DNA of 64,000 bases, taken from the NCBI GenBank assembly GCA_945903465.1, contig CAMDOF010000013.1, positions 20,927 through 84,926 on the forward strand, read 5' to 3'. Made by a program: the position numbers and the translations under genes. Shown here in pieces: positions 47,184-56,291 of this stretch. The DNA comes from Opitutus sp. GAS368 (lineage in GTDB: Bacteria > Verrucomicrobiota > Verrucomicrobiia > Opitutales > Opitutaceae). Under the pieces are notes generated by a model. The model did no database searches, was not told the origin of the DNA, and saw only the letters and a list, made by a program, of their open reading frames with translations. Position 1 is the stretch's first letter. Each line of letters opens with the position of its first letter.

Positions 47184-50100
47184 AATTCTTGAATTTCTTA
47201 CCGCTCTTGCAAGGGCACGGATCATTGCGTCCGACCTTGGGGAGCTCTCGGCGGATGGTCACCTTGGGCAGCACGAGTTCCGGCTCAGCCGGGGCTCCGG
47301 CTGGTACCGGCCCGCTATTCGTCACGGTCGTCGTGATTTGCAGAGGCGGCGCGCTCCGTGCAGCCGGGGCCGGCGCTCCCGCTGGACCCACCGCTTGGGC
47401 CGTACGACTGAGGAGGGACAACATATTCTCGAACGACTCGAGATTTGAAGTGCTGCGGAATAGCCCCGTGCAAATCTGCAGCCGCACGTTCTGCATGAGC
47501 TCTTCGAAATAGTTATAAGCCTCGCTCTTGTACTCCACGAGCGGGTCTTTCTGGCCATAGCTGCGCAGACCGATGGAGCGGCGCAACTCTTCCATCTCGG
47601 TAAGGTGCTCCTGCCAGTGATGGTCGATCGCGTTGATCACCACGTACCGCTCCAGCGAACCCAGCGCCTCCGGAATCTCAATGCCCTCCTTAACCGCATA
47701 GGCCTTCTGAATCCGTGCCGCCAACATCGCGACCAAAGGCTCGGCCCGGTTGCCCGTTAACTCCTCAACCCGAATGCTGATCGGGAAGTGCGCGTTGAGC
47801 CAGCCGACCAAGCCCTCAATCGTGGACTGAGTCGGGCCCACCTTCTCCCCAAAACCAGCCACTTCCAAACGAGTGTGCAGCTCCTCCGAAATCTGCTCGA
47901 AGATGATGTCCTTCGGCCGGTCCGCATGAATGGCGCCATTGCGGATGCCGTAGATCACTTCGCGTTGCTGGTTGAGCACGTCGTCGTACTGCAACAGTCG
48001 TTTGCGAATCGAGTAATTCTGCTGCTCGACTTTCTTTTGCGCGCTCTCAATCGAGCGATTGAGCCAAGGATGCTCGAGCTCCTCCCCGTCTTGCATCGAA
48101 CCTTCCATCAGCTTCGAAGCCAGGTTGCCCTGCAAAAACAAACGCATCAAGTCATCCTCGAGTGAGAGATAAAACTTCGTAAGACCCGGATCGCCCTGAC
48201 GCGAGCAGCGACCGCGCAGCTGCCGGTCAATGCGCCGCGACTCGTGCCGCTCGGTACCGATCACGTATAACCCGCCGGCTTCACGCACGCCTTCACCCAA
48301 CTTAATATCGGTTCCGCGACCGGCCATATTCGTCGCGATCGTGACCGCGCCACGCTGACCCGCCCGCGTGACAATCTCCGCCTCCTGCTGGTGAAATTTC
48401 GCGTTGAGCACGGTGTGAATCACCCCGGTCCGCTTCAACATCCGCGACAACACCTCGGATGATTCCACGCTCACGGTACCCACCAGCACGGGCTGCCCGC
48501 GTTTGTTGGCGATCTCAATTTCCTTGACCACCGCCACGAACTTGTCGCGGCGAGTCTTGAAGATCGAGTCGTTGCGATCAACGCGGATGCAGGGTTGATT
48601 CGTCGGGATCACCTGCACGGAGAGACGATAAATATCATTGAACTCCGTCGCCTCCGTTTCTGCCGTGCCCGTCATGCCGGCGAGCTTATCGTACATCCGG
48701 AAATAGTTCTGAATCGTGATCGTCGCGTAGGTCCGCGTCTCTCGCTCAATCGCGACATTTTCCTTCGCTTCAACCGCCTGGTGCAAACCATCCGACCAAC
48801 GGCGCCCAGGCATCACCCGACCGGTATTTTCATCAACAATCATCACCTTGCCATCCGGCGTGACCACATACTCGACGTCGCGTTCATAGAGCGAATACGC
48901 CCGCAGGAGCTGGGAGATCGCGTGAATTTCCTCCGAGACATCCCCGTAACGTTGTTGCGCGGCGAGCTTCTTCTCCTCGCGCTGTTCCGGCGTCAGCGTG
49001 GTGTCCTTGTCGAGATCGATGAACTCGGTCGCTAAATCCGGCAACATGAACGCGTCGGGATTATCCGGCCGCAACAGGTTGCGCCCGATTTCCGTGAGAT
49101 CAGCTTGGTGCTGCCGCTCGTCGATCACGAAAAGCAACTCTTCCTTTACCTTGTAGAGCTCGTCCTTGTTCAGGTCGGAATTCAGATCCGTTTCAGTCTT
49201 GTCGAGCAGCTTGCGCCAACCACCCGTCTCCATCAACCGAAGGAGCTGCTTGTTCTTGGGATGACCCATTTTAACTTGCAGCATCTTGTGAGCCGCGAGC
49301 GCCTTGTCGTCATCCGTTGCCCCCACTTTCTCGAGGAGTTCTTTCGCTTCCGAAATAATCCTGTTACAGAGCCGCATCTGGTCGTTGACGAGTTTGTCGA
49401 CGGGTGGATTGAGCTTCGTGAAGGGTTGCTCGCGCTCAATCGGTGCAGGCCCCGAGATGATCAAAGGAGTCCGCGCCTCGTCGACGAGGATCGAATCGAT
49501 TTCGTCCACAATACAGAACCAGTAATCCCGTTGGACTTGATCCTCTTTGCGCGTGGCCATGCCGTTGTCGCGGAGATAATCGAAACCAAACTCGCTGGCG
49601 GTACCGTAGGTGATATCGCAACCATACATTTCTCGGCGCAGCTCGGGTGCCATCTGCTGCTGAATACAACCGACACTGACCCCGAGAAACCGGTACAAAT
49701 GGCCCATCCACTCAGAGTCGCGGCGCGCGAGGTAGTCGTTGACCGTTACCAGCTGGGTATTCCGGCCCGAGAGCGCATTGAGATAGAGCGGGAGCGTCGA
49801 GACCAAGGTCTTGCCCTCGCCCGTCGCCATCTCCGCGATTTTACCTTGGTGGATCGCCAAACCACCGATGAGTTGGACGTCAAAGTGCACCATGTCCCAC
49901 GTCAACTCGTGCTCGCAGACGATGACTTTGCGGCCCACCATGCGTCGAGCCGCACTTTTCACCGTCGCAAACGCTTCGGGTAAAATCTCATCGAGCGCCG
50001 CCCGCTTATCCACGGCGGCGGCGATCCGCGCACGAAACTCAACCGTCTTGGCGCGCAAGTCGTCGTCCGACAGAGATTGATAACTCCGTTCGAGGTCGTT

Positions 50101-50184
50101 GATGCGCACGACGGTGGGTCGAGCCTTCTCAAGGAATTTTTTGTAATGACGGCCTGAAAAGCGTTTGAGCAGGAACGAGAACAT
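47170..50184 (-). CDS. secA: Protein translocase ATPase SecA
   Basis: 1004-residue motor that drives preproteins through SecYEG. The Walker A region [20 protein letters not shown] is near residue 120, the DEAD-box region is [22 protein letters not shown], and GRGTDIKLG and [14 protein letters not shown] come from the second helicase domain. The C-terminus is a SEC-C zinc-binding tail ([14 protein letters not shown]) that contacts SecB or ribosomes. The protein is longer than E. coli SecA (901), with an insertion after the DEAD box (about residues 285-400), as in other Verrucomicrobiota and Bacteroidota. ORFs on the + strand here are antisense shadows. Confidence 0.97.
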   Translation of the reverse strand: MFSFLLKRFSGRHYKKFLEKARPTVVRINDLERSYQSLSDDDLRAKTVEFRARIAAAVDKRAALDEILPEAFATVKSAARRMVGRKVIVCEHELTWDMVHFDVQLIGGLAIHQGKIAEMATGEGKTLVSTLPLYLNALSGRNTQLVTVNDYLARRDSEWMGHLYRFLGVSVGCIQQQMAPELRREMYGCDITYGTASEFGFDYLRDNGMATRKEDQVQRDYWFCIVDEIDSILVDEARTPLIISGPAPIEREQPFTKLNPPVDKLVNDQMRLCNRIISEAKELLEKVGATDDDKALAAHKMLQVKMGHPKNKQLLRLMETGGWRKLLDKTETDLNSDLNKDELYKVKEELLFVIDERQHQADLTEIGRNLLRPDNPDAFMLPDLATEFIDLDKDTTLTPEQREEKKLAAQQRYGDVSEEIHAISQLLRAYSLYERDVEYVVTPDGKVMIVDENTGRVMPGRRWSDGLHQAVEAKENVAIERETRTYATITIQNYFRMYDKLAGMTGTAETEATEFNDIYRLSVQVIPTNQPCIRVDRNDSIFKTRRDKFVAVVKEIEIANKRGQPVLVGTVSVESSEVLSRMLKRTGVIHTVLNAKFHQQEAEIVTRAGQRGAVTIATNMAGRGTDIKLGEGVREAGGLYVIGTERHESRRIDRQLRGRCSRQGDPGLTKFYLSLEDDLMRLFLQGNLASKLMEGSMQDGEELEHPWLNRSIESAQKKVEQQNYSIRKRLLQYDDVLNQQREVIYGIRNGAIHADRPKDIIFEQISEELHTRLEVAGFGEKVGPTQSTIEGLVGWLNAHFPISIRVEELTGNRAEPLVAMLAARIQKAYAVKEGIEIPEALGSLERYVVINAIDHHWQEHLTEMEELRRSIGLRSYGQKDPLVEYKSEAYNYFEELMQNVRLQICTGLFRSTSNLESFENMLSLLSRTAQAVGPAGAPAPAARSAPPLQITTTVTNSGPVPAGAPAEPELVLPKVTIRRELPKVGRNDPCPCKSGKKFKNCHGA

Positions 50185-50946
50185 GAGAAGGCTCGATCGT
50201 TAGGCCCCGCACCCATCTTGGCAAACGAAGAATCTGAGGTGCAAAATTTACCCAGCCGTTTTCACGAACGGAACGTGCGCGCGACAAGGGAGGAAATAGC
50301 TCGCCGATCATGGTCCTCGGCCATGGGCGAGGTGAAATCGGTGGTCGTCTGCCGGGGGCGAGAAGGCCCATGAATCAAGCGGGGTTGGCTCGAAGGAGGC
50401 CTGGGCAAGGCGCAAAACTTTCCGGATCAGCTGGGCGGCCTCGTCCGGCAGCAGGAAACCTGACACACATCATTTGCCGTGAGCGGCGGCGCATTTCTGG
50501 GCGAAGCTTTTTTGAAGCAGCGATGCGGCCAGCGCTTTTTCAGCCAGTCGGTCTGGTTTTCCCAGAGCGCTCGGCGGATGGTTTTCGCCCTTACCCTCGT
50601 TGACCAGGCGAAATGGCAGCCCGCTGGCCCAGGCAGCAATGGCCCGTGCCGTGCCGGTCGTCGACGACACGGGTTTCTCCGATGCCGGATACCCAGAAAA
50701 ATCGGCCGCTGATTCTCGCAAACCTTAAAAAGGTTGTAACTGCTCAGGGTGACAAAATCTGACGGTGAACGCGCAAGTTACGCGAAGAAAGCCGAATTTT
50801 ATTCTGAACTCAGAGTGCGGAGAGAGGGTAGCCTTCGCCCCTGGAGGAAAGCAGGGTGATTCAAGGCCGGGAGTTGGGTGGGGGGGAGACCTCGCGTTGA
50901 TCCGGACTTTGCCGACCGAGCCTAGCGAGTGGAGCCGGACGCGGCT
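50185..50946. other. Gene-poor stretch upstream of secA
   Basis: About 760 bp. A - strand frame at 50470-50721 is open (SGYPASEKPVSSTTGTARAIA...) with a second frame continuing it, which suggests a decayed gene, but I do not recognise the family. The secA promoter must lie near 50190-50300. Confidence 0.35.
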
Positions 50947-51160
50947 GTCGGCGAAAGTGGTCCGCACAGTCCCCTGTGCGGAAGGGTCGTCTCCTGACTC
51001 AGAGCCCCACAGTGGACTGTGCGGACCACTTTGGTTACCGTGCGCACGAACGCCGGGGATGTCGGCGTAAGTGGTCACCGCACCGTCCGCTGTGCGGAAG
51101 GGGCGTCTCCTGACTCAGCGCCGCACAGTGGACTGTGCGGACCACTTTTGGTCACCGCGC
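50947..51160. repeat. Pair of palindromic repeat elements
   Basis: Two copies of a palindromic element, A at 50955-51031 (77 bp) and B at 51069-51147 (79 bp), each flanked by GTCGGCGWAAGTGG on the left and CCACTTTGGTYACCG-like sequence on the right. Copy A has perfect 17-bp terminal inverted repeats (AAGTGGTCCGCACAGTC / GACTGTGCGGACCACTT); copy B has the same right arm and a diverged left arm. Internal CTGTGCGG/CCCCACAG segments allow a branched fold. No ORF inside. Looks like a REP/MITE-type element. Confidence 0.85.
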
Positions 51161-51480
51161 CAGAGGTGACAGGTGCTCGTAATTACCGGGAATCGACCTG
51201 AGCAGTTACGAAAAATTCACGCACCTCCGGAACCGACCCGTCTTTTCCCGAAAATAAAATCTCCGGATAAAACCCAGAAAAATTCCAGAGGCCTTAATTT
51301 CATTTACCCGACCAGGCTGCTAGTCCAACGGCAACCTTGCGCCGGTTCTCATCCACGATTGAGCAGGGAAGCGCCGTGGTCGTTTACCCATTTGCGCCCG
51401 AGCTGCCGCGGTCCATCGACCCGGCACCAACCCCAATGACCATTCTCCGGGCAAAACTTGCCGTGCCCGTTGCCCCGCGC

Positions 51481-52776
51481 TCAGCTCCAAAGAGTTCGCT
51501 GCAGCAACCAATAAAAACCAGCCACCGCGACCACCGCAGACATCGCCGGCACGCCATGCTTCAAAAAGCGATCATTTTTCCGCAACTGCCAAATGATCGG
51601 CAAGACCGCCGAGGCCACGGCAATCTGCCCTAACTCCACCCCCAAGTTAAATGTCAAAAGAGGAATCGCGATACCCTCCCGCGTATTCCCCACCCCCAGA
51701 TCCCTCAGCACGCTGGCAAAACCGAAACCATGGATGAGGCCAAATCCGAACGTCAGCGCCCAACGCCCGCGCGGCTCGGCCCCGCGACGCCAGACATTCT
51801 CAACCCCCACAAATACGATCGAAGCCGCGATCGCTGCCTCCACCCAACGCGAGGGCATGGCCACGACGTCCAACGTCGCCAAAGCCAGCGTAAGCGAATG
51901 AGCCAAAGTGAAGCAGGAAATAATCGCGACAATCGATCGGAAACTCCGGCACACCACCAGCAAGGCGAAGAGAAACAAAAGGTGATCGTAACCCGTCCAG
52001 ATGTGCTCCGCCCCAAGCTCAATAAAACTCCAAAACGTCGGGGCCTCATTCACCGTGCCACCACCCTCAGCGCTCTCAGCCGGCCTCGCCGCCGTCGTTG
52101 CCACGCTACCCGGGTCAGTACGGGCCGCTCCCAGCCGAGGAACTTCCAAGCCAAAATCCCGCGCACTCAGCAGCTTTTTTGCCACCGTCGATCCCCGCTC
52201 ATCCGCGATAATCACAAATTGACGGTGCCCTTCCGGTAACTCGGCGATCTTTACTAACCTCAGCGCCAGTTTGCCGCCAAGCGAAGCCAGGGGAAAAGTA
52301 ACTTCAAAGCTCACATTATCGCCCGCCAGTAACTGCACCCGCGCCGCCCTCGGCGCCAATGCCACCTCGCCGAGACGCGCCTCCCAAAGCTGCGGGGCGA
52401 TCAGCATTAAAGCCCCCCGCACTGCTTCAAAATCACTCAGGTTCCACGTTTCACCACTCCGCGCCTCGGGCGGTAACAAATGCTGTACATCCAATGGGGC
52501 GAAGCCGGTCGTCAGCACCAGCGCATCAGACCGGAGCTCCCCCTGCGCCGTACTAATCCCGGGATCATGCGCGCGAGCCGCGCTCCCGCCCAGCCACCCT
52601 AAAAACCCGCTCAAAACGACCACCCGCGCGCACAGAAAAATTCTGACCCAGCGGCGACTCACTCGGGCGGCACCACGGTCCCGGCGCGCGTGGGCACAGA
52701 TCGCAGTTTCGATAAAAATCATCAGAGTTAAATTGAGCCAAAAAAAACCGGCCAGACGCAAGACGTTCCGCCCCAC
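51481..52776 (-). CDS. HupE/UreJ-2 family membrane protein
   Basis: 431-residue protein with a membrane-inserted start, an extracytoplasmic region of about 170 residues (AHDPGISTAQGELRSDALVLTTGF...), and a C-terminal seven-helix block. That block carries the HupE/UreJ-2 (PF13795) pattern: GAEHIWTGYDHLLFLFALL, ISCFTLAHSLTLALATL, GFGLIHGFGFASVLRDLG and FNLGVELGQ, with conserved His residues likely to bind metal. HupE/UreJ relatives take up nickel or cobalt, but many members are uncharacterised. It lies beside a DUF4198 gene on the same strand; a DUF4198 protein (NikK) is part of some nickel transporters. The start could be up to 50 residues further in. Confidence 0.8.
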   Translation of the reverse strand: MGRNVLRLAGFFWLNLTLMIFIETAICAHARRDRGAARVSRRWVRIFLCARVVVLSGFLGWLGGSAARAHDPGISTAQGELRSDALVLTTGFAPLDVQHLLPPEARSGETWNLSDFEAVRGALMLIAPQLWEARLGEVALAPRAARVQLLAGDNVSFEVTFPLASLGGKLALRLVKIAELPEGHRQFVIIADERGSTVAKKLLSARDFGLEVPRLGAARTDPGSVATTAARPAESAEGGGTVNEAPTFWSFIELGAEHIWTGYDHLLFLFALLVVCRSFRSIVAIISCFTLAHSLTLALATLDVVAMPSRWVEAAIAASIVFVGVENVWRRGAEPRGRWALTFGFGLIHGFGFASVLRDLGVGNTREGIAIPLLTFNLGVELGQIAVASAVLPIIWQLRKNDRFLKHGVPAMSAVVAVAGFYWLLQRTLWS

Positions 52777-52858
52777 GTAGCCGTCTTACCCAAACCTCCG
52801 ACCTCATAAGACCTCCGAAAACCGAGCGAGCAATCCGCGTTTTGGAAGCTTGTTTCGA

Positions 52859-53673
52859 TTATTTCACCTCAACGAAGAGGCTCACCGTCGCGCTCTCCCA
52901 GCCTTCCGCTGCCGCCGTCGAACGTCGCAACTGCGTGCCTCGGACCAACCAAGACCCCACCACGGCGAGCGGCGCAGCGGCGGAGCGGCGCGACCCCATT
53001 CATCCGTGACCACCCCATGCTCGCGCGTTTCACCCCAAGAGACATCGTCGATGACAAACTCCCGCCGCGGCCGGCCCTCCGCCCACACGCGCACCTCCAG
53101 GATGTCGCCGACCCGGGGCACCGTCGGGTCACGCTCGGGAATAATTTTTAAGCCATGCCCACCGCCGACCCGCCAGCTCTGATCCGACGAGTCCGGCTCG
53201 CCAACCCGAACAAATGCGAGCGCCCGTCTCACTTCCTTCTCCGGCCAGCGCCGCGTCCCACCCTGCGCCTTCCCCTCGGCCCGGAGGGCCCCGCTCGCCG
53301 CGACTTCCCGCCAGCGACGCTCCCCCTGCTCTGGCGGCCAATCCCGCACGGGCAGCACCCCATCTACCGCCAAGAGGACGAAGCCCGGCCGCAGCACCGT
53401 GACGCTAAAAGGCTCACCGCCCACGCTCGGCCCAACCTGAACGGCGAATAAATCTTTCCCGCTACGAGCCCACCCACGCGCGGCCGTTCCTCCGTTGGCC
53501 AGAGAGCCTTCAACCGAAAAAACCGCCACACGCTGACGCGAGAAGGTCAACTTCGCCCCCGGAGTCACCGCCAACCGCTCCGGCACGAGCCACCCCTCCT
53601 CGGCTTGGAGCCCACCAGCACCGCCCCACCGCCAAGCCATGACGTAAACGAGGCGCGTGATCGCACAGTCCAT
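52859..53673 (-). pseudogene. DUF4198 family gene with a 3' frameshift
   Basis: The main frame (263 codons, ending 52882) begins with a weak signal (MDCAITRLVYVMAWRW...) and reads GWLVPERLAVTPGAKLTF, GGEPFSVTVLRPGFVLLAVDG, and HGLKIIPERDPTVPRVGDILEVRVWAEGRP, as in DUF4198 periplasmic proteins. After VVTDEWGRAAPPL the frame turns to Arg-rich nonsense, whereas the next frame gives the expected ending GSWLVRGTQLRRSTAAAEGW and SATVSLFVEVK-stop at 52859. The shift lies in a CGCCGCTCCGCCGCTGCGCC slip-prone run near 52985. It is either a recent inactivation or a sequencing error. Likely partner of the HupE/UreJ-like gene downstream. Confidence 0.7.
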
Positions 53674-54366
53674 GGAGTCCCAGAACCGATGGGACGAAGA
53701 AGCCGGGCAAAATTATTCGCATTCTCTTACTTTAAACTAACGACTTTAAAAACGGCGCCTTCATCCCGCGGCGAGATCGGTTTCCAATCAGGCCGGCGAA
53801 TGGGAATTCTTTGTGGGGAGAACCCCGCTCCCCGATTACGCGCGCCTGCGGATGCCAGCGCCACCGAGACTTCGGCTCGGCCCGAAACCATCCGCGGAAA
53901 TTTTGGGAGGGGGACTTGGTTGGCAGGAAGATTGTTCGGACGATAACCAAACCCCGACTCCGCAACGCGGATCGTGCACCTGCACCCGGGCCGCCCTGCG
54001 CCGCGGCACACGGAACGAACCGCCGTCGGGAAAAATCGAGATCTTTTTCCGCAGCTTGAAATCTTCTTACCAAAAGAATCGTCCGACCCTTCATCCGACA
54101 ACGCTTGGTCGTGCAAGCATTGGACCCTGCCACGAGGCGCCTGAAGTGGCGTCAGGATTGCGACCACCCCAGTCCCGCGCGCCGGCCAACCTGCCATCCG
54201 CCCACGCGCCCCCGGCCCGGGCAACCAGACGGACCGCGTTCGGGCAACCAGACTGGGCCGCGTTCGGGCTCTCGCGCCGGTGGCTCTCGCGCGATCACCG
54301 CCGGCGACGCCCGCTTTTTTGAAACCTTGTGCGTACGCCGCGAGTCTGCGATGACACCGCTCTTTC
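53674..54366. other. Gene-poor stretch before the LptF-like gene
   Basis: About 690 bp with no recognisable gene; the long - strand ORF through it is a shadow. It contains a 23/24-bp tandem duplication at 54218-54264. Confidence 0.4.
54218..54264. repeat. 23-24 bp tandem duplication
   Basis: CGGGCAACCAGACGGACCGC plus GTT is followed at once by CGGGCAACCAGACTGGGCCGC plus GTT; the copies differ by one inserted base and one substitution. Confidence 0.85.
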
Positions 54367-55515
54367 GTGAACCTTCTCGATCGCCACCTCTTCACCAGCG
54401 TGCTCTTCACCTGCGCAGCGGCGGTAGGACTTTTCGCCTTTGTCGTCGCGCTGCCCAACGTCGTGCGCGAGTTGCTCGGGCCTTGGCTCGCCGGCCAGTT
54501 CAGTTTCGAAACCTTCGCCCGGCTCGTTGGGCTGCTCATACCGTTCGCCATCTCCTTCGCCCTGCCGATGGGCATCCTCACCGGAGTGCTTCTCACGCTC
54601 GGCCGACTCTCGGCCGATAGCGAAATCACCGCGATGCGGGCCGCGGGCATCAGCATCGGGCGGATCGCCCTGCCCGTCTTTGTTCTCGGACTGTCGGGAG
54701 CCGCCGCCGCTTTGTACGTCAACTTCCAGTCGATGCCTTGGGCGCGAGTGCAATACCACCGCGAATTCGCCGCAGCCGTGCGCGCGAATCCACTGCGAAT
54801 CATCGTCCCCAAGACCTTCATCCGCGAATTCTCGCGCCGCGTCCTCTACGTCGGCGAGAAGGACGGGGCCGTCCTCCGCGATATCTGGCTCTGGGAGTTG
54901 GACGACCAATCGCGGGTGAAGCGCTTGATCCGCGCTGAGTCAGGCCGGATCGATTTTGACGAGTCCACCAACAGCCTCGTCCCGACCCTCGTCCAAGTTA
55001 AAATCGAGGAACGAGACTCGGAGGATCCCGAAGATTTCCGCAAATCACCCAAAGCCGCCTCGATCGAAAAAGCTGAGGAAGTCAGAATCTCACTCGATAA
55101 CTATTTCGGCCGCGATTTGGACAAGATGAAACCTGATTGGCTCACTTACAATCAACTCCGCGCCGAGCAGGCCAGAGTAGCCGCGCTGCCACCACCGCCA
55201 CCCGAGACTGCCCGTGAGAGCGCTCGGCAGCAGATGAAGCTCGCGCTGATTCTCCAGGACAAATTCAACCTCTCGCTCGCAGTTTTTTCCTTTGCTCTGA
55301 TCGGCGTGCCCCTCGGCATCAAAGTTTCTCGGCGCGAAACTTCCGCCAACCTCGGCCTCGCACTTGCCCTCGTGCTAGGCTATTACCTTCTCACCGTGAT
55401 GATCAAATGGCTCGACCGTCACCCCGAGTATCGCCCCGACCTCTTGCTGTGGTTACCCAACCTGCTTTTTATCGGCGTCGGCCTGTGGCTCTTCACGCGC
55501 ATTGATCGCAAGTAA
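54367..55515 (+). CDS. LptF/LptG family permease (YjgP/YjgQ)
   Basis: 382-residue inner-membrane protein with three N-terminal helices (LFTCAAAVGLFAFVVAL, LVGLLIPFAISFALPMGIL, and IALPVFVLGLSGAAAAL), a periplasmic beta-jellyroll region (about residues 125-285) and three C-terminal helices (LAVFSFALIGVPLGIKVSRRE, LGLALALVLGYYLLTVMI, LLLWLPNLLFIGVGLWLF). The layout and GVPLGIKVSRRETSANLG match LptF/LptG, the permeases that extract lipopolysaccharide from the inner membrane. Usually two such genes are adjacent; here only one is seen, so the choice between F and G is open. The start codon is GTG. Confidence 0.87.
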   Translation: MNLLDRHLFTSVLFTCAAAVGLFAFVVALPNVVRELLGPWLAGQFSFETFARLVGLLIPFAISFALPMGILTGVLLTLGRLSADSEITAMRAAGISIGRIALPVFVLGLSGAAAALYVNFQSMPWARVQYHREFAAAVRANPLRIIVPKTFIREFSRRVLYVGEKDGAVLRDIWLWELDDQSRVKRLIRAESGRIDFDESTNSLVPTLVQVKIEERDSEDPEDFRKSPKAASIEKAEEVRISLDNYFGRDLDKMKPDWLTYNQLRAEQARVAALPPPPPETARESARQQMKLALILQDKFNLSLAVFSFALIGVPLGIKVSRRETSANLGLALALVLGYYLLTVMIKWLDRHPEYRPDLLLWLPNLLFIGVGLWLFTRIDRK

Positions 55516-56291
55516 GCAAACCGGATTATACTCGCCCGCGGATGGCTCCGCGGAGGCTGACTCTCGCCGATCGGCGGTTCGCTTCAGGGCCTGCCATTTA
55601 ATCTGGATTTTCTGCAAAGCTGGAGCCGGCGCTTTCCGCGATCGTTTGGGTCCGATCGCTACGCTTTCGGTGCCGTCGCCGGCTGGCTCGCCCGCGCGCG
55701 ACGGTTGGTTGGGAATACCCGGAGGTCCCCCGGATCCCGCAGCGTGAACCGTCACGACTGAGCAGGCTTCATGAATCGCCCGTCTAGCCGACTCCCGGCC
55801 GGAGTTTGGATATCGATCGACTCGCGCTCACCGGAGAATTTGCTCAACTCCAGCCCGCCCCCGAACGATTTCGTCCCAGTTTACCGCAATCCGAGCTTTC
55901 GGGTCGACCGGTTTCACCCACCGGTCCAACTACCGCCGCCTGAGTGATGCTTGCGGCTAAAGATCAGGCTCTTTCTGCCAAGCTACTCAACCCGCCGATC
56001 GTTTCCCAGCAACTGCAGGACAAAGCGACCGAGCTTGCATCGAAGAAGACGGATGGGCTGCATCAAGAGGTCCCGACAGGCTGGATCTTCACGGTTAGGA
56101 CGCAGCGTCCTTGCCGATACGATCCAGTGAAGCTGGCGATTGCTCCCGGTTGCGTTCAATGCCGCGACCCGCGCGATTGTGCCAAGACGGAGGCGGGTGT
56201 CACAACTCGGCGTCATAATAGTCATATTACGATGACCGCACGTTGAGCACTTGAACCGCGCACCCGCGGTGCCCATCACCGCCGCTCGTCT
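55516..56291. other. Gene-poor stretch upstream of TBDR4
   Basis: About 775 bp. Short frames on either strand (for example 55944-56246 +) show no family pattern. A GC hairpin (CCGCGGATGGCTCCGCGG) follows the LptF-like gene without a T tract. The 20-bp motif found at TBDR1 and TBDR3 is not present. Confidence 0.4.

Noticed and set aside
50947-51160. Two palindromic repeats as a mini-CRISPR
   Set aside because: Only two copies, each 77-79 bp and self-complementary over its whole length; no spacer pattern.
53727-54821. 364-aa ORF on the - strand
   Set aside because: Covers an intergenic stretch and the start of the LptF-like gene; low-complexity and without family match.
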